Positions 30,745-39,136 of a stretch of 64,000 bases of DNA are shown here, piece by piece. Each line of letters starts with the position of its first letter. Positions within the stretch are counted from its first letter, which is position 1. The stretch is from an uncultured Caulobacterales bacterium. Lineage in GTDB: Bacteria > Pseudomonadota > Alphaproteobacteria > Caulobacterales > Caulobacteraceae. A program made the translations under genes and the position numbers. Location: positions 1-64,000 of the forward strand of contig CAIMFV010000023.1 of NCBI GenBank assembly GCA_903840435.1. Reading direction: 5' to 3'. Under the pieces are notes generated by a model. That model was given only the letters and a program-made list of their open reading frames with translations, was not told the DNA's origin and made no database searches.

Positions 30745-30891
30745 AACCTCTCCGAGATTCTGAGACGCGGCGTGCCAGCTCACAATCAGACTAGGGCTGA
30801 AGACTGAAAATTATGTAACCTCAGCTGAAGCTATATTTTCGCAGCTGAGGCAGGCTTTTTTGCGCAGCAAGAACCGTCGCCGCCCAACAGA

Positions 30892-31089
30892 TCAAAATTT
30901 TCCAACGACTGCGCTCATGAGATTGTAAATCGCAACGTCGAAGGTTCTGATCGCCGCCGTTACCACAAGGCCGATCAAGGCGACGATCATGGCGTATTCA
31001 ATCGCTGTCGCGCCGGACCTATCCTTGATGAAGCAGCGCCAGGGCCGCGTCCTGCTTTGGCTGGTTTGATCGCAGCTCTTGTGTCGCAT
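30892..31089 (-). CDS. Flp-type pilin, divergent third copy
   Basis: The 65-residue product has the Flp prepilin pattern: a basic leader, then SGATAIEYAMIVALIGLVV, in which cleavage would follow the Gly before ATAIEY. It then has a short tail ending NLMSAVVGKF. The leader (MRHKSCDQTSQSRTRPWRCF) is longer than in the two PilA copies, and its mature part differs. It may be a minor pilin or an assembly component. The start is ATG 31087-31089; the frame extends 48 codons upstream, across the terminator of pilA1, and was trimmed. Confidence 0.8.
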   Translation of the reverse strand: MRHKSCDQTSQSRTRPWRCFIKDRSGATAIEYAMIVALIGLVVTAAIRTFDVAIYNLMSAVVGKF

Positions 31090-31153
31090 GGAGTGGGGTC
31101 CTTTGAGGCGAATTACTGGTCGTAATTTGACACCGATGGTCGCCAAAGAAAAC

Positions 31154-31179
31154 GCCGTAACGCCGATAAGCGTTGCGGC
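31154..31179. terminator. Hairpin downstream of pilA copy 1 (decayed form)
   Basis: GCCGTAACGC (31154-31163) and GCGTTGCGGC (31170-31179) form a 10-bp stem with one wobble, with TATTTT beside it. It is the counterpart of the perfect hairpin after pilA copy 2 and lies about 110 bp past the copy 1 stop on the minus strand. Confidence 0.6.
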
Positions 31180-31288
31180 ATATTTTAAGCGTCGGTTTCG
31201 AAACCCGAGGGACCGATACCTTGCCGCTGGCAAGAATGAGATCGCGTCAGCCGAAACTTCGCGACCTCGATCCTTGGCCTTATACGGC

Positions 31289-31462
31289 TTACTTACCGGC
31301 GGCGACGCCCGTGCTGATGGTGGTGTAGGTGGCCTTCAGGTTGGTACCGACCGCGGTCACTGCACCGACGATCACGACGGCGATCAGCGAAACGATCAAG
31401 CCGTATTCAATCGCGGTGGCGCCAGATTCGTCCTTAAGGAAACGAGAAGCGATCGTGTTCAT
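31289..31462 (-). CDS. pilA: Flp/PilA major pilin, copy 1
   Basis: The 57-residue prepilin is too short for routine gene calling. The sequence opens MNTIASRFLKDESGATAIEY, and processing is expected after G14. A hydrophobic helix GLIVSLIAVVIVGAV and a small tail ending GVAAGK follow. It differs from copy 2 at only two residues, I4 (F there) and Y46 (F there). A GGAG lies 8 bp before the ATG. The gene and ~300 bp of upstream DNA are duplicated with copy 2, offset 672 bp. Confidence 0.93.
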   Translation of the reverse strand: MNTIASRFLKDESGATAIEYGLIVSLIAVVIVGAVTAVGTNLKATYTTISTGVAAGK

Positions 31463-31824
31463 CAGAAAACTCCATTCTCCAAGCTTTAAGGTGTGAGGGC
31501 GAACCGCTTGCTACGCCCCGTTTTACAGCATAAATATCGCCCATCTGGCTTAATATGTAGTAAAAGAAAGATGGTGAAGCGAGATGCCGTATAATTTTTT
31601 TTGTATTAATTATGTCGTCTAAACCGCAATGCCCATTAGGCAAAAAATATAGTTACGACTAACTGCAATTATATTAACTTATATAAACCTTGATAAATTG
31701 ATTAAATTGGAGGGTGCGTATTTTAACCCGTCATATATCGGGCGACCTGTTCGCCCCCACCCACTGCGGATCCTTTTTGGATGCGAAAGCGAAGTTTCGA
31801 CCACTGACACAGCCGACAAAGAAA
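31463..31824. promoter_or_regulatory. Leader and promoter region of pilA copy 1 (duplicated with copy 2)
   Basis: No gene is seen. Stretches such as CGCCCATCTGGCTTAA (near 31540) and ATATAGTTACGA (near 31649) recur upstream of copy 2 in the same order. They are embedded in AT-rich DNA, which suggests a conserved 5' leader and promoter. TTAA elements are present, but none has the N7 spacing of a full CtrA site. Confidence 0.5.
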
Positions 31825-31854
31825 ACGCCGCAACGCTGATAGGCGTTGCGGCGT
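31825..31854. terminator. Terminator downstream of pilA copy 2
   Basis: ACGCCGCAACGC (31825-31836) pairs perfectly with GCGTTGCGGCGT (31843-31854) around a 6-nt loop; T runs are available on both strands (ATTTTT on plus, TTTTC on minus). It separates the two pilin transcripts. Confidence 0.85.
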
Positions 31855-31960
31855 ATTTTTAGCTTCGGTTTCGGCACCCGAACGACCGATACCTTGCCGC
31901 CGGCAAGAATGAGATCGCGTCAGTCGAAACTTCGCGACCTCGATCCTTAGCCTGAGCGGC

Positions 31961-32134
31961 TTACTTACCAGCGGCGACGCCGGTGCTGATCGTGGTGAAG
32001 GTGGCCTTCAGGTTGGTGCCGACCGCGGTCACTGCACCGACGATCACGACGGCGATCAGCGAAACGATCAAGCCGTATTCAATCGCGGTGGCGCCAGATT
32101 CGTCCTTCAGGAAACGAGAAGCGAACGTGTTCAT
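31961..32134 (-). CDS. pilA: Flp/PilA major pilin, copy 2
   Basis: This 57-residue prepilin is nearly identical to copy 1, opening MNTFASRFLKDESGATAIEY, with the same hydrophobic helix and the same GVAAGK end. Cleavage after G14 by CpaA would give a 43-residue pilin. It has its own ribosome site, upstream region and terminator. The copies therefore look like two complete transcription units from one tandem duplication. Confidence 0.93.
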   Translation of the reverse strand: MNTFASRFLKDESGATAIEYGLIVSLIAVVIVGAVTAVGTNLKATFTTISTGVAAGK

Positions 32135-32506
32135 CAGAAAACTCCATTTTCCAAGCTTTAGGGTTTTGAAAGCGAACCGCTCGCCTCGCCCCTGTTTGCA
32201 GGATCACTATCGCCCATCTGGCTTAACATGAAGTAAAAGCAAGATGACAAAGTGACACAACCCATAATTTTTTTGAATTAATCTCCGTTACCCAAACCAT
32301 AATACCCAATATGCAAAAATATAGTTACGAAGAACTGCGATTATATTAATTTTAATCAACCTTAATAAAGTGATTAAATTTGAAGCCTACCCTTTCACCC
32401 CATATATATAGAGGCGTACCGTTCCAAGCGCTTTGGTCCCGAAATTGAAAGCACCGTCTCGAAACAGCCGAACGCGGGTTCGGATGTGTCGAATTGGAGC
32501 GTTGAG
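32135..32506. promoter_or_regulatory. Intergenic region between pilA copy 2 and the secreted Tyr/Pro-rich gene
   Basis: The left ~250 bp match the leader of pilA copy 1, including the CGCCCATCTGGCTTAA and ATATAGTTACGA blocks. The AT-rich core (32265-32385) contains several TTAA elements at 6-, 10- and 12-bp spacing. The right part leads to the plus-strand gene at 32507. No gene is seen. Confidence 0.5.
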
Positions 32507-33529
32507 ATGTCTCATTTCGGGAAGTGGATTGCGGGCCTTGTTGCGGCGGCAGGACTGGTGGGCCTTGTTGCTCCAGCACCCGCCATGGCGCAAGCCGTGA
32601 ACCCTGGCGATTCGGCTGGATATCCGCCCGCGCCCTATGCCGACCCTTCTGGGCGCGCAAACGATCTCTCTTCGATCTATGCGGCGGCCAACTATCCGCC
32701 GCCGCAACGAATGCCCGGCGCGCCGACGCCCCCCCAAATGCAACCGGCACCGCCGCCGGTCGCCGCGCAGCCCAGCTACCCTGCTCCGGTCTATCGCCAA
32801 GCGGCCTATACCAATCCCGCCCCGGCCTATCCGCAACAAACCTATGCGAATCCGGCCCCAGTCTATCGCCAGCCCGTCTACCAACCCTTAGCCTATCCCG
32901 CAGCGCGGCCGATTATGGCGGCGCAGGCCCCGCCGACCCGCACGAACGGCTATGCGACGCCAAGCTTTGGTTCGGCGCCGTCTTTGGCCGCGCCGAGCTA
33001 TAGCGCCCAGCCCGCGCCCGCCTATGCCAGCCAAGCTGCGCCGCGTCAGGTCATGGCCCAAGGTTGGACCGCTCCGCCCCCAACCTATCCGCTTCCGCGC
33101 CAAACCTATGCCCAACCGGCCTACGCCCAACCCGCCTACGCCCAACCCGCCTATGGTCAGGGATATGCGCCCCCAGCGGCTGGGCCCAACCTGTCTCAGG
33201 TTTATCGCTATGCCGAGCCTGCGCCCTATATGCAGGTCGCCTATGCGCAACCTGTCGCTCAGCCCACCTACCTCCCTGCACCCGCCTATGCCGCCCAGCC
33301 GGGCTGCGGCTGTGGTCCTAGCTATGTCGCTGCCCCGCCGGTTCGGGTGGCGGCGTCCTATGATGTCGGCGGATCACGGGTTAGTCGCCAGGCGATGCCG
33401 TCCCCGCTTGCTCCTCAATCCAATCACAATTCAAGCGCCACCCACACGGGCAGCGCGAGCGTCCATCACGCGCACAAGCCGCGCGCCCAGGGCGCCAAGG
33501 GCCAAGACTGCGGTTGCGGTGCGGCCTAG
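32507..33529 (+). CDS. Secreted Tyr/Pro/Gln/Ala-rich low-complexity protein
   Basis: The 340-residue product has a signal peptide (residues ~5-28, ending APAMAQA). A long low-complexity body is rich in Pro, Tyr, Gln and Ala, with irregular repeats of the type YxQPAY, including three tandem YAQPA units near residue 210. The C-terminal third contains two Cys clusters, GCGCG (about residue 270) and DCGCGAA at the very end, and a His-rich stretch (HHAHK). ATG 32507 has GGAG 8 bp upstream. No family was recognised. The secretion signal and position beside the pilus locus suggest a surface or envelope role. Confidence 0.75.
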   Translation: MSHFGKWIAGLVAAAGLVGLVAPAPAMAQAVNPGDSAGYPPAPYADPSGRANDLSSIYAAANYPPPQRMPGAPTPPQMQPAPPPVAAQPSYPAPVYRQAAYTNPAPAYPQQTYANPAPVYRQPVYQPLAYPAARPIMAAQAPPTRTNGYATPSFGSAPSLAAPSYSAQPAPAYASQAAPRQVMAQGWTAPPPTYPLPRQTYAQPAYAQPAYAQPAYGQGYAPPAAGPNLSQVYRYAEPAPYMQVAYAQPVAQPTYLPAPAYAAQPGCGCGPSYVAAPPVRVAASYDVGGSRVSRQAMPSPLAPQSNHNSSATHTGSASVHHAHKPRAQGAKGQDCGCGAA

Positions 33530-33544
33530 GTCGGCAGGGCTAGC

Positions 33545-34240
33545 TTAAGCCTGCGCCATCTCATGGATGATCTCTAACGCTTTCGTCCTGGGCGCGGCTG
33601 CGGCCGTGATGGGGCGACCGCAGACGAGATGCGAGGCGCCCGCCCGCAGCGCCATTGCCGGGGTCGCCGCACGGGCTTGATCGTCAAGCGCCGCACCTTG
33701 GGGCCGGATGCCAGGCGTCACCACTAAGAAGTCAGGCCCACCGATCTGCCGCGCCAGGGTAGCTTCCTGCGGACTGGCGACCACGCCGTCGGCACCGGCC
33801 TCAACGGCTTGACGAATGCGGCGGGCGACGAGGTCTGGAATGGTCAGGCCATATCCCAAGGCAACCAGATCGGCCTCGGAGAGACTGGTGAGCACCGTGA
33901 CGCCGAGGATCTTCGCCGATCGCTCAGCCCCACGACCCCGGACTGCGGCGGCCATAACCTGGGGTTCGGCGTGGACAGTTAAGAGGTCGCATGTGCCGGT
34001 TGCGACAATGGCTGCGGTGGCGCGTTCGACCGTCGCGCCGATATCGTGTAGCTTCCAATCGAGAAAAACCGACTTGCCCGCCGACTTTAGACTTGCGGCC
34101 AGCGCCATGCCTTCGGTGGCGAACAATTGCAGGCCGATCTTGTAAAACGACACCGCCTCGTCCAGACACGCCACCATGGCTTCAGCGTCAGAGCGGGTTT
34201 CGAGGTCGAGGGGAACGATCAGGCGCGGATCGGAAGTCAT
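33545..34240 (-). CDS. pyrF: Orotidine 5'-phosphate decarboxylase
   Basis: This enzyme catalyses the last step of UMP synthesis. The 231-residue product begins DPRLIVPLDLETRSDAEAM and contains the catalytic FLDWKLHDIGATVERA segment (D-x-K-x-x-D). It ends with the phosphate-binding LVCGRPITAA motif. The start is ATG 34238-34240; the frame extends 67 codons into the marC promoter region and was trimmed. It is divergent from marC. Confidence 0.96.
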   Translation of the reverse strand: MTSDPRLIVPLDLETRSDAEAMVACLDEAVSFYKIGLQLFATEGMALAASLKSAGKSVFLDWKLHDIGATVERATAAIVATGTCDLLTVHAEPQVMAAAVRGRGAERSAKILGVTVLTSLSEADLVALGYGLTIPDLVARRIRQAVEAGADGVVASPQEATLARQIGGPDFLVVTPGIRPQGAALDDQARAATPAMALRAGASHLVCGRPITAAAAPRTKALEIIHEMAQA

Positions 34241-34345
34241 GGGTCTCTCCGGTGTGAGGCGCGAGGGGTGTCTGGCGCAGACGCGACCCCGAAAGGGCGC
34301 AAGGGCGCGTTTCGAAAGCGAGATGATGTGGGCAAGGGTGATCTG

Positions 34346-35035
34346 ATGAGCCAGATTGAGGTCGGGGTCAATTTCTTCATCGCCCTTTTTGCGTTGATTG
34401 ACCCGGTGGGCAATGTGCCCCTGTTCGCCGCCGCGACCCAAGGTGCGCCTAAGGGCGCTCAGAGGCGTCTTGCCCTCTATATCTCGCTCTTTGCAGCGGC
34501 CTTCCTGATCTTCTTTTATGTCACCGGCGCGGCGATCTTGAAGTTTTTTGCCATCTCCATGCCCGCCTTTCGGATCGCTGGCGGCATTCTCTTGCTGCTT
34601 CTGGGTCTCGACATGTCACGAGAGAGCGACGTGATGGGCGATGCTGGCCTGTTAGACGAAGGCGCCGGTCGGCTCGACGCGGCGGCCTATGCCAAAAAGC
34701 ATTTTGAGCGGCTGATTGTGCCGTTTGGCGTTCCGCTCCTCATCGGACCGGGCGCGATCTCGACCGTAATCATCTATGCCTCGGATTCAGACGGGCTCCT
34801 GGCCAAGATGGTTGGCGTCGGCGCCATTGTCGCGGTTTCAGCGGCGACCCTGCTGGCATTCTTATTGTCAGGGGTCTTGACCCGCCTCTTGGGGAAAACA
34901 GGCATGGTGGTAGTTATCCGGGTGCTCGGGCTGGTGCTGTGCGCCATGGCCATCCAATTCATCCTGGTTGGGCTTTCGGGGGCAACCGTGGGCTTGGTAC
35001 GCGGTTCGGCTGTGCATCCGTGGCGGGAGCCGTAA
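34346..35035 (+). CDS. MarC-family integral membrane protein
   Basis: The 229-residue protein has six hydrophobic segments and MarC-family landmarks: FALIDPVGNVPLF near the N-terminus, FRIAGGILLLLLGLDM mid-protein and VPFGVPLLIGPGAISTVI. The family's function is unresolved; the earlier link to multiple antibiotic resistance was not upheld. The start is ATG 34346 after AAGGGTG. The fmt start lies 2 bp after its stop. Confidence 0.9.
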   Translation: MSQIEVGVNFFIALFALIDPVGNVPLFAAATQGAPKGAQRRLALYISLFAAAFLIFFYVTGAAILKFFAISMPAFRIAGGILLLLLGLDMSRESDVMGDAGLLDEGAGRLDAAAYAKKHFERLIVPFGVPLLIGPGAISTVIIYASDSDGLLAKMVGVGAIVAVSAATLLAFLLSGVLTRLLGKTGMVVVIRVLGLVLCAMAIQFILVGLSGATVGLVRGSAVHPWREP

Positions 35036-35037
35036 GC

Positions 35038-35988
35038 ATGAACACCCCTCCACGCATCGTCTTCATGGGTACGCCCGACTTCGCCGTTCCGAGCCTCAAT
35101 GCCCTCCTTGACCTCGGCGCCGAGGTTGTCGCCGTTTACACCCAGCCGCCTGCACCGCGCGGACGGGGTCAAAAACTGACCCCCTCGCCGGTCGAGGCCC
35201 GGGCCCAGGCGCTCGCCCTTTCGGTTCGCACACCGGCAAGCCTAAAAGTCCCTGCCGCCTTGGCCGAGCTCGCCGCGCTCAAGCCTGATATGCTGGTGGT
35301 GGTGGCCTATGGCCAGATCCTGACGGCGCAGGCCTTAGCGACGGCCCGGCTCGGTGCGTTCAATCTGCACGCTTCGCTGCTGCCGCGCTGGCGGGGTGCC
35401 GCGCCGATTCAACGGGCGATCATGGCAGGTGATCATGAGACGGGCGTCGCCGTCATGCGCATGAGTGTCGGCCTCGATGAAGGTCCGGTCCTTGCCGAAG
35501 CGCGAACGACCATAGGGCCAGACGATACGTCCGGCGATTTGCACCTGCGCTTGGCCCAGATCGGGGCGGAGCTTTGGCGCACGACCGTGCCGCAAATCTT
35601 GGCGGGCACCGCGATCGAGACTGCTCAAGCGACCGACGGCCTCACCTATGCGCGCAAAATCACCCCTGAGGAGGGCCGGATTGACTGGGCCCGCCCCGCC
35701 GCCGAGGTGGACCGGCAAATACGCGGGCTGTCGCCGTTTCCGGGGGCCTATTGTCAGGTGGAGACCACACGCGGCCTCCAGCGCTTGAAGGTCTTGGCCA
35801 GTCGGCTCGCCGATGGCGACGGCGCACCCGGTCAGGTGCTCACCGCGCCGTTGCGCGTGGCCTGCGGCTCTGGCGCGGTGCAATTACTGAAGCTGCAGCG
35901 CGAGGGTCGCCCGGCGGGCCCGGCGGAGGAGGTGGTGCGTGGGCTTGATCTCGCCGGGGTTTCGCTGCCGTCGCGGCGGCTCCTTTAA
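35038..35988 (+). CDS. fmt: Methionyl-tRNA formyltransferase
   Basis: This enzyme formylates initiator Met-tRNA. The 316-residue product has the N-terminal IVFMGTPDFAVPSL motif, the catalytic stretch HASLLPRWRGAAPIQRAI (111-128) and the C-terminal OB-like domain starting about residue 205. ATG 35038 is chosen over the ORF extension inside marC. The usual partner def is not adjacent. It overlaps truA by one base (TAATG). Confidence 0.96.
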   Translation: MNTPPRIVFMGTPDFAVPSLNALLDLGAEVVAVYTQPPAPRGRGQKLTPSPVEARAQALALSVRTPASLKVPAALAELAALKPDMLVVVAYGQILTAQALATARLGAFNLHASLLPRWRGAAPIQRAIMAGDHETGVAVMRMSVGLDEGPVLAEARTTIGPDDTSGDLHLRLAQIGAELWRTTVPQILAGTAIETAQATDGLTYARKITPEEGRIDWARPAAEVDRQIRGLSPFPGAYCQVETTRGLQRLKVLASRLADGDGAPGQVLTAPLRVACGSGAVQLLKLQREGRPAGPAEEVVRGLDLAGVSLPSRRLL

Positions 35989-36749
35989 TGCCGCGCTATC
36001 GACTTCAGCTCGAATATGATGGCGGCCCCTTTTCCGGCTTTCAGGCCCAGGACGGGCTTGCAACCGTGCAAGGTGTGATTGAAGAGGCGATTTTTCGCTT
36101 CTGCGGCGAGCGGCTGCGACTGCACGCGGCCGGACGCACCGATGCAGGTGTGCACGCCACAGGTCAGGTCATCCATGTCGACCTCACGAAAGACTGGTCG
36201 CCAGACGTGGTGCGCGATGCCCTCAATGCCCACCTCGTGCCCCATCCGGTGGTGGTTCTCGCCTGCGCTGTCGCCGAAGCCGAATTCCACGCCCGATTTT
36301 CCGCCGTTTCACGCCGCTATCTCTATCGGGTCTTGGACCGAAAGCCGCCGCCTGCGCTGACGCGGGGACGGGTGTTCTGGGTCAAGTCCGCCCTGGATGT
36401 CGACGCCATGCAGCAGGCGGCGCAGGTCTTTCGTGGGACCCACGATTTCACCACCTTTCGCGATCTCGGGTGTCAGGCCAAGAGCCCGATCAAGACCTTG
36501 GATCACATCGCGGTTTGGCGCGCTGGCGAAGAAGTGCATTTCGAGCTCGAATCGCGCTCCTTTCTCCACCGACAGGTGCGCTCCATGGTTGGTACCTTGG
36601 TCGAGGTGGGCGCGGGGCGGTGGACGGGTGCGGATGTCGCGCGCGCGCTTGCGGCGAGAGATCGCCGCGCCTGCGGACCGGTGGCACCTGCTTGCGGGCT
36701 TTATCTGGTTGGTGTCGGCTATGGGCCGAACGCGAGGGAAACCAGCTGA
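35988..36749 (+). CDS. truA: tRNA pseudouridine(38-40) synthase
   Basis: The 253-residue enzyme modifies uridines 38-40 in the tRNA anticodon arm. The catalytic Asp is D52 in HAAGRTDAGVHATGQ. Other family segments are RRYLYRVLDR and SFLHRQVRSMVGTLVEVG. The start codon overlaps the fmt stop. The last ~30 bp overlap a convergent membrane-protein gene. Confidence 0.96.
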   Translation: MPRYRLQLEYDGGPFSGFQAQDGLATVQGVIEEAIFRFCGERLRLHAAGRTDAGVHATGQVIHVDLTKDWSPDVVRDALNAHLVPHPVVVLACAVAEAEFHARFSAVSRRYLYRVLDRKPPPALTRGRVFWVKSALDVDAMQQAAQVFRGTHDFTTFRDLGCQAKSPIKTLDHIAVWRAGEEVHFELESRSFLHRQVRSMVGTLVEVGAGRWTGADVARALAARDRRACGPVAPACGLYLVGVGYGPNARETS

Positions 36750-37309
36750 TCGACGCCGAAGAACAGGCCAAGATCAAGAACGATCAGCAAGACAGCCACG
36801 CTGCGATCCGCCAACAGCACCTTTCGCGCCGCGTTCCAGGAAAACAGCAGCTGAGCAGGGCAGAGGATCAAAAGCGAGAGGGTTTTCATGATGTCGACAC
36901 CGATCGGACCGGCCACATTCAACCCCGACGTACTGGCGAACAGTATGGAAAAGGCCAGGTCTGACCAGTTGAGCACGGTGAGAAACGCCATCCAGCCGCG
37001 CAGCTTCAAAATGCGACACACGGCGTAAACGGCAATCCCGTAAACGGCGGTTTCCAACAGGCTTGAAGCAAAATGGTGCCCGAGGAGTAATAGGCTGGGG
37101 TTTCCACCCTCGGCGCGTCTATCGGCTGCGTCAGAGATCCAACTGGGGAAAATAGCAAGCAAGACCGGGATATAGGATCTTAGAAATCCGGTCAGGCTGA
37201 AATCGAAATCGGCCCGCCAATTGGCATCGGGCAAGTATAAGCGATAAACGCCGCGAAAGGCGCGCCCGGCATCGGTGTGCAAGCGTCCCTCTTGCGGTCC
37301 AAGGCTCAT
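36719..37309 (-). CDS. Integral membrane protein of unknown function, coupled to dapE
   Basis: This 196-residue protein has about four or five hydrophobic segments (for example YIPVLLAIFPSWI, ETAVYGIAVYAVCRIL and VAVLLIVLDLGLFFGV). No family was recognised with certainty. Its ATG overlaps the dapE stop by 4 bp, so it is translated after dapE; its 3' end overlaps truA by 31 bp. The coupling suggests a conserved neighbour, but I cannot assign a role. Confidence 0.7.
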   Translation of the reverse strand: MSLGPQEGRLHTDAGRAFRGVYRLYLPDANWRADFDFSLTGFLRSYIPVLLAIFPSWISDAADRRAEGGNPSLLLLGHHFASSLLETAVYGIAVYAVCRILKLRGWMAFLTVLNWSDLAFSILFASTSGLNVAGPIGVDIMKTLSLLILCPAQLLFSWNAARKVLLADRSVAVLLIVLDLGLFFGVDQLVSLAFGP

Positions 37310-38466
37310 AAGGGACCCTTGTCAAAATAGAGGGCAATGAGCCGGGCATAGATGGCGCTCAAGCGCTCGACATCGGCAATCGGCACATGCTCATCCACCT
37401 TGTGCATGGTGGCGCCGACCAAACCAAATTCAATCACCGGGCACAGCGTCCGAATGAACCGGGCATCAGAGGTGCCGCCGGTGGTGGAAAGGTCGGGGTG
37501 CTGTCCGGTTTCGGCCGCGATGGCCTGGACGCACAGATCGACAAAGGCTCCGGGCGGGGTCAAGAACGCCTCGCCGGACACCCGTCCCTTGACGTCTAGC
37601 GCCACACCGCTCTGCGCCGCCACCTCGCGGGCGAGGCCCTCAACCCAGGCCACCAAATCCGCGCCGCGATGGCTCGGATTGAAGCGAATATTGAGCCGCG
37701 CCCTGGCCCGGCCGGGGATGACGTTTTGCGCCGGGTTGCCGACCTCAAGATCGGTGACTTCAAGGTTAGAGGCTTGAAAGCCCTCGAAGCCGTCATCAAG
37801 CCGATGGGATTTCAGGCGGTCGAGGAGGGCGACCAGGGCCGTGATTGGGTTGGCCGCCTGATGGGGATAGGCGACATGGCCTTGCACGCCGAAAGCCTCG
37901 ATCCAAATATTGACGCTGCCCCGCCGACCAATCTTGATCATGTCGCCAAGGGTCTTTGCGGAGGTGGGCTCGCCAACCAGGCAATGATCGATGCGCTCTC
38001 CCTCCTGGCGCAGGATGTCGACCACGGCCCGGGTCCCATCGATGGCCTCGCCCTCTTCGTCGCCGGTAATGAGGAAGGAGAGCGAGCCTTTCACTTGATC
38101 CTGACGCAGGCAGACGTCGCAGGCGGCGATAAATGCGGCAATGGCGCTCTTCATATCGACCGCGCCGCGCCCCCAGATGGCCGCCTCGGCAATGTCAGCG
38201 GAAAAGGGCGCATTGGTCCAAAGGCTGGGATCGCCTTCGGGAACTACATCGGTATGACCGGCAAAACAGAGGTTTGGTCCCTCCTCTCCACGCCTTGCAT
38301 AGAGATTTTCGATCTCGCCAAACTTCAGTCGGCGACATTTAAAGCCAAGCTCGGTCAAATGGGCTTCAACCACGGCCATGGCGCCAGCATCTTTGGGCGT
38401 CACAGAAGGGCGGCGGATCAGTGCACGCGCGAGTTCAACAGGATCAATGGCGGCTGCGGAGCGCAT
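37306..38466 (-). CDS. dapE: Succinyl-diaminopimelate desuccinylase
   Basis: This M20-family zinc enzyme of lysine/diaminopimelate synthesis has 386 residues. Metal and catalytic motifs are visible: FAGHTDVVPEGD, GRGAVDMKSAI, ITGDEEGEA and, near the end, a His in VGATMHKVDEH. The dimerisation domain includes NVIPGRARARLNIRF. Together with asd in this window it serves cell-wall precursor supply. It is divergent from the cupin gene across a short region with a perfect 14-bp palindrome. Confidence 0.96.
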   Translation of the reverse strand: MRSAAAIDPVELARALIRRPSVTPKDAGAMAVVEAHLTELGFKCRRLKFGEIENLYARRGEEGPNLCFAGHTDVVPEGDPSLWTNAPFSADIAEAAIWGRGAVDMKSAIAAFIAACDVCLRQDQVKGSLSFLITGDEEGEAIDGTRAVVDILRQEGERIDHCLVGEPTSAKTLGDMIKIGRRGSVNIWIEAFGVQGHVAYPHQAANPITALVALLDRLKSHRLDDGFEGFQASNLEVTDLEVGNPAQNVIPGRARARLNIRFNPSHRGADLVAWVEGLAREVAAQSGVALDVKGRVSGEAFLTPPGAFVDLCVQAIAAETGQHPDLSTTGGTSDARFIRTLCPVIEFGLVGATMHKVDEHVPIADVERLSAIYARLIALYFDKGPL

Positions 38467-38522
38467 TACCTCAGTGCCTTAGGGCATTTTCTCAGGGCTG
38501 GAAACTGGTTTTCAGTCCGAAA

Positions 38523-38536
38523 AAGTCTTAAGACTT
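38523..38536. promoter_or_regulatory. Perfect 14-bp palindrome between dapE and the cupin gene
   Basis: AAGTCTTAAGACTT is self-complementary over all 14 bases. It lies 57 bp from the dapE start and 23 bp from the cupin start, a position suited to an operator. The regulator is unknown. Confidence 0.4.
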
Positions 38537-38558
38537 AGCGCTAACCTGGGGATGGCTG

Positions 38559-39032
38559 ATGAAGAAAATCGATCTTGCCGCAGCACCTGTCCGCCACGGA
38601 ACACGCTATCCGCCACCCTATGACGCGCCCTGTCGCTTGCGAGAGCGCTGGCGTCTTGGTCAGGCCGCGGGTCTCACCCAGTTTGGGGTCAATCAAATGC
38701 GTCTGCCGCCGGGCGCATGGTCAAGCCAGCGCCATTGGCACAGCCATGACGACGAATTTGTCATGGTGCTGGCCGGAGAGGTCGTCCTCGTCACCGATGC
38801 GGGTGAAGAAACCTTTCGCGCTGGCGACAGTGTCGGCTTTCGGGCTGGCGATGCCGATGGCCATCATTTCCAGAATCGCTCAGACGCCGATGTCGTCCTT
38901 TTGGAGGTCGGCACCAGTCATCCGCATGAGGACCGTTGCACCTATTCCGACATCAACCTCATCTCGCAACCGGGGGGCGACTACACCGACCGCGACGGCG
39001 CTCCGTTTGAAACGGCGCCCCGCCATTTCTAA
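38559..39032 (+). CDS. Cupin-domain protein
   Basis: The 157-residue single-cupin protein has metal-binding motif 1 as WHSHDDEFVMVLAGEV (two His, Glu) and motif 2 around GDADGHHFQNRS. Members of this type resemble mannose-6-phosphate isomerase-like or sugar-binding cupins, but many are uncharacterised. The start ATG 38559 follows a GGGGA. No substrate is assigned. Confidence 0.88.
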   Translation: MKKIDLAAAPVRHGTRYPPPYDAPCRLRERWRLGQAAGLTQFGVNQMRLPPGAWSSQRHWHSHDDEFVMVLAGEVVLVTDAGEETFRAGDSVGFRAGDADGHHFQNRSDADVVLLEVGTSHPHEDRCTYSDINLISQPGGDYTDRDGAPFETAPRHF

Positions 39033-39136
39033 CGGCTCAGGGTCTGAAACTCGGGTTGTCGGCTGGTCATCTCCGCCGGTTTCCCGTAAACGGGCGCTAA
39101 TGACCCCCAAGTGGAACGGGCTGATCCGAGGGCTGA

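Noticed and set aside
31434-31643. A 69-codon open frame in the pilA copy 1 leader
   Set aside because: It runs through the pilin leader in another frame, is not preserved upstream of copy 2 and has no recognisable features.
31640-32385. CtrA full sites upstream of the pilA copies
   Set aside because: TTAA elements are present, but their spacings are N6 and N8, not N7. The AT-richness alone explains them.
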